Shown here: positions 63,389 through 64,000 of the stretch, piece after piece
How positions within the stretch are numbered: position 1 is the stretch's first letter
Layout: the number at the start of each line of letters is the position of its first letter
Source of the DNA: Clostridiales bacterium
Lineage (GTDB): Bacteria > Bacillota > Clostridia > Clostridiales > Clostridiaceae
NCBI GenBank assembly: GCA_012519845.1
Contig: JAAYPK010000089.1
Coordinates: forward strand, 1-64,000
Reading direction: 5' to 3'
DNA: 64,000 nt
The notes under the pieces: model-generated
The model's input: the letters and a program-made list of their open reading frames with translations, nothing else
What the model was told of the DNA's origin: nothing
Database searches by the model: none
Program-made: the position numbers and the translations under genes

Positions 63389-63606
63389 ATGAGTTTAGAT
63401 AATAATAAGCTATTAGTGTTAGAAACTGTAATGAATCAAATTGAAAGACAATATGGAAAAGGTTCAGTTGTAAGGCTTGGTTTACATATGGAGATACAAG
63501 GCTTGGACAAGGAAGAGAAAATGCAAAAATATATTTAAAAGAAAACCCTGAGATTTTATTAGAAATAGAAAACTTAATACGAGAAAGAGTTAAGGGAGCA
63601 AACTAA
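63389..63606 (+). pseudogene. recA: recA remnant: internal deletion and frameshift
   Basis: ATG at 63389 after GAAGGTGG. Codons 1-31 read [20 protein letters not shown]... to GKGSVVRLG, aligning residue for residue with the first 31 positions of RecA (E. coli ...QIEKQFGKGSIMRLG). The sequence then jumps, in the next frame (63478-63606), to [36 protein letters not shown] and a stop, the normal RecA C-terminal region. About 260 codons are missing, including Walker A and B and both DNA-binding loops. As read, the start codon gives a 49-residue peptide ending at 63538. It cannot be an active recombinase. Confidence 0.9.
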
Positions 63607-63627
63607 AATTAATTGCTCCTTTTTCTT
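63594..63627 (+). terminator. Terminator after the recA remnant
   Basis: GGAGCAA (63595-63601) pairs with TTGCTCC (63613-63619), followed by TTTTTCTT. The stop codon is in the loop; this is presumably recA's own terminator, preserved. Confidence 0.8.
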
Positions 63628-63657
63628 AATTTATTTTATAAACAAATAATAAATATA

Positions 63658-63686
63658 TTGATATAAGTACATAAATATGATAAAGT
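63658..63686 (+). promoter_or_regulatory. Candidate promoter for the epimerase-like gene
   Basis: TTGATA (63658-63663), 17 bases, TAAAGT (63681-63686), about 90 bases before the gene. The region is very AT-rich, so chance matches are likely. Confidence 0.35.
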
Positions 63687-63773
63687 TTACAATATAATAC
63701 ATAAAATGAGAAAAGTAAAGTGTAGAAATTATTAATGTCCATAAAGTTATTGAATAAGGGAGGATACAGTAAT

Positions 63774-64000
63774 TTGAAAAAGATATTAATTACTGGTGGA
63801 GCAGGTTTTTTAGGAATAAACCTATATAATTTTTTGAAATCAAAAGGTTACCAGGTTGTTTTATTGGATATTGAAGACAGAATGAGAAGACTTAGAAATA
63901 GTAAATTTGATGGTGAGTTAATAAAATGTAATTTAGGAGTTGACCCATTTGTATGTCCAAAAGATATTGATGTAGTAATACATTTAGCTGCCTGGCCACA
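63774..64000 (+). CDS. NAD-dependent epimerase/dehydratase family protein (3' end missing)
   Basis: TTG start at 63774 after GGGAGGA; 75 codons visible before the window ends. KKILITGGAGFLGINLYNFLKSKGYQVVLLD is the extended-SDR nucleotide-binding GxxGxxG motif, with an acidic residue after strand 2 and DVVIHLAAWP in the place of the typical HLAA motif. Members act on nucleotide sugars for capsule or wall polymers, but the substrate cannot be told from the N-terminus. It occupies the place where rny usually follows recA in clostridia (from memory). Confidence 0.85.
   Translation, partial: MKKILITGGAGFLGINLYNFLKSKGYQVVLLDIEDRMRRLRNSKFDGELIKCNLGVDPFVCPKDIDVVIHLAAWP

Noticed and set aside
63369-63389. 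LexA-type SOS box upstream of the recA remnant
   Set aside because: No GAACnnnnGTTC-like site was found between the presumed promoter and the start codon.
1-64000. CRISPR arrays, tRNA or rRNA genes, prophage modules
   Set aside because: No regularly spaced repeats, no tRNA cloverleaf or rRNA segments, and no phage structural genes were seen in the gaps between genes.

Overview
The window is strongly AT-rich (about 30% GC by eye), with dense short operons, AGGAGG-type ribosome binding sites and frequent TTG/GTG starts. With PolC, CodY, YlbJ, YlxM, YlxR, YlxQ, RbgA and a zinc-type L32 it points to a low-GC endospore-forming Firmicute, most probably Clostridium sensu stricto. Nearly all of it is a conserved chromosomal backbone read left to right; only ylbJ, tmcAL, yraN and a transposase-like gene run on the minus strand.

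Layout. 1-3.5 kb: 3' part of recG, rsmD, coaD and a small coiled-coil protein. 3.5-5.9 kb: ylbJ and tmcAL (minus). 6.1-8.4 kb: pta-ackA, the acetate/ATP branch. 8.4-12.5 kb: yceD-rpmF-plsX-acpP-rnc, a radical SAM gene and a 30-residue membrane peptide gene. 12.5-22.8 kb: smc-ftsY-ylxM-ffh-rpsP-KH-rimM-trmD-rplS-rbgA-rnhB (chromosome, SRP, ribosome and tRNA functions). 22.8-28.9 kb: yraN, comM, dprA, topA, codY. 29-38.2 kb: rpsB-tsf-pyrH-frr-uppS-cdsA, an AI-2E-family permease, dxr-rseP-ispG. 38.2-50.6 kb: polC, then rimP-nusA-ylxR-ylxQ-infB-rbfA-nrnA-truB-ribF, rpsO. 50.6-56.4 kb: pnp, an M16 peptidase, ylmC/ymxH, an aspartokinase and tepA.

The last 8 kb depart from the backbone. A polyamine operon (speD, an Orn/Lys/Arg-type decarboxylase, speE, carboxyspermidine dehydrogenase, nspC) encodes both known bacterial ways of adding an aminopropyl group. 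It is followed by an intact transposase-like gene of the IS1595 type that seems to have lost its catalytic residues, a promoter-hairpin unit that may be a small RNA, and a wrecked recA. The recA remnant keeps its promoter region, ribosome binding site, first 31 codons, last 43 codons and terminator, but has lost about 260 codons including the ATP-binding core. A sugar-nucleotide epimerase-like gene runs off the window end. The genes normally found around recA in clostridia (spoIIIE, rimO, pgsA, rny; from memory) are not here, so this is a rearranged locus.

No rRNA, tRNA, CRISPR array or prophage was seen. Starts were chosen by ribosome binding site spacing and family N-termini, so several are later than the longest open frame. 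Promoters, hairpins and leaders were read by eye; families were recognised from memory, without database searches.
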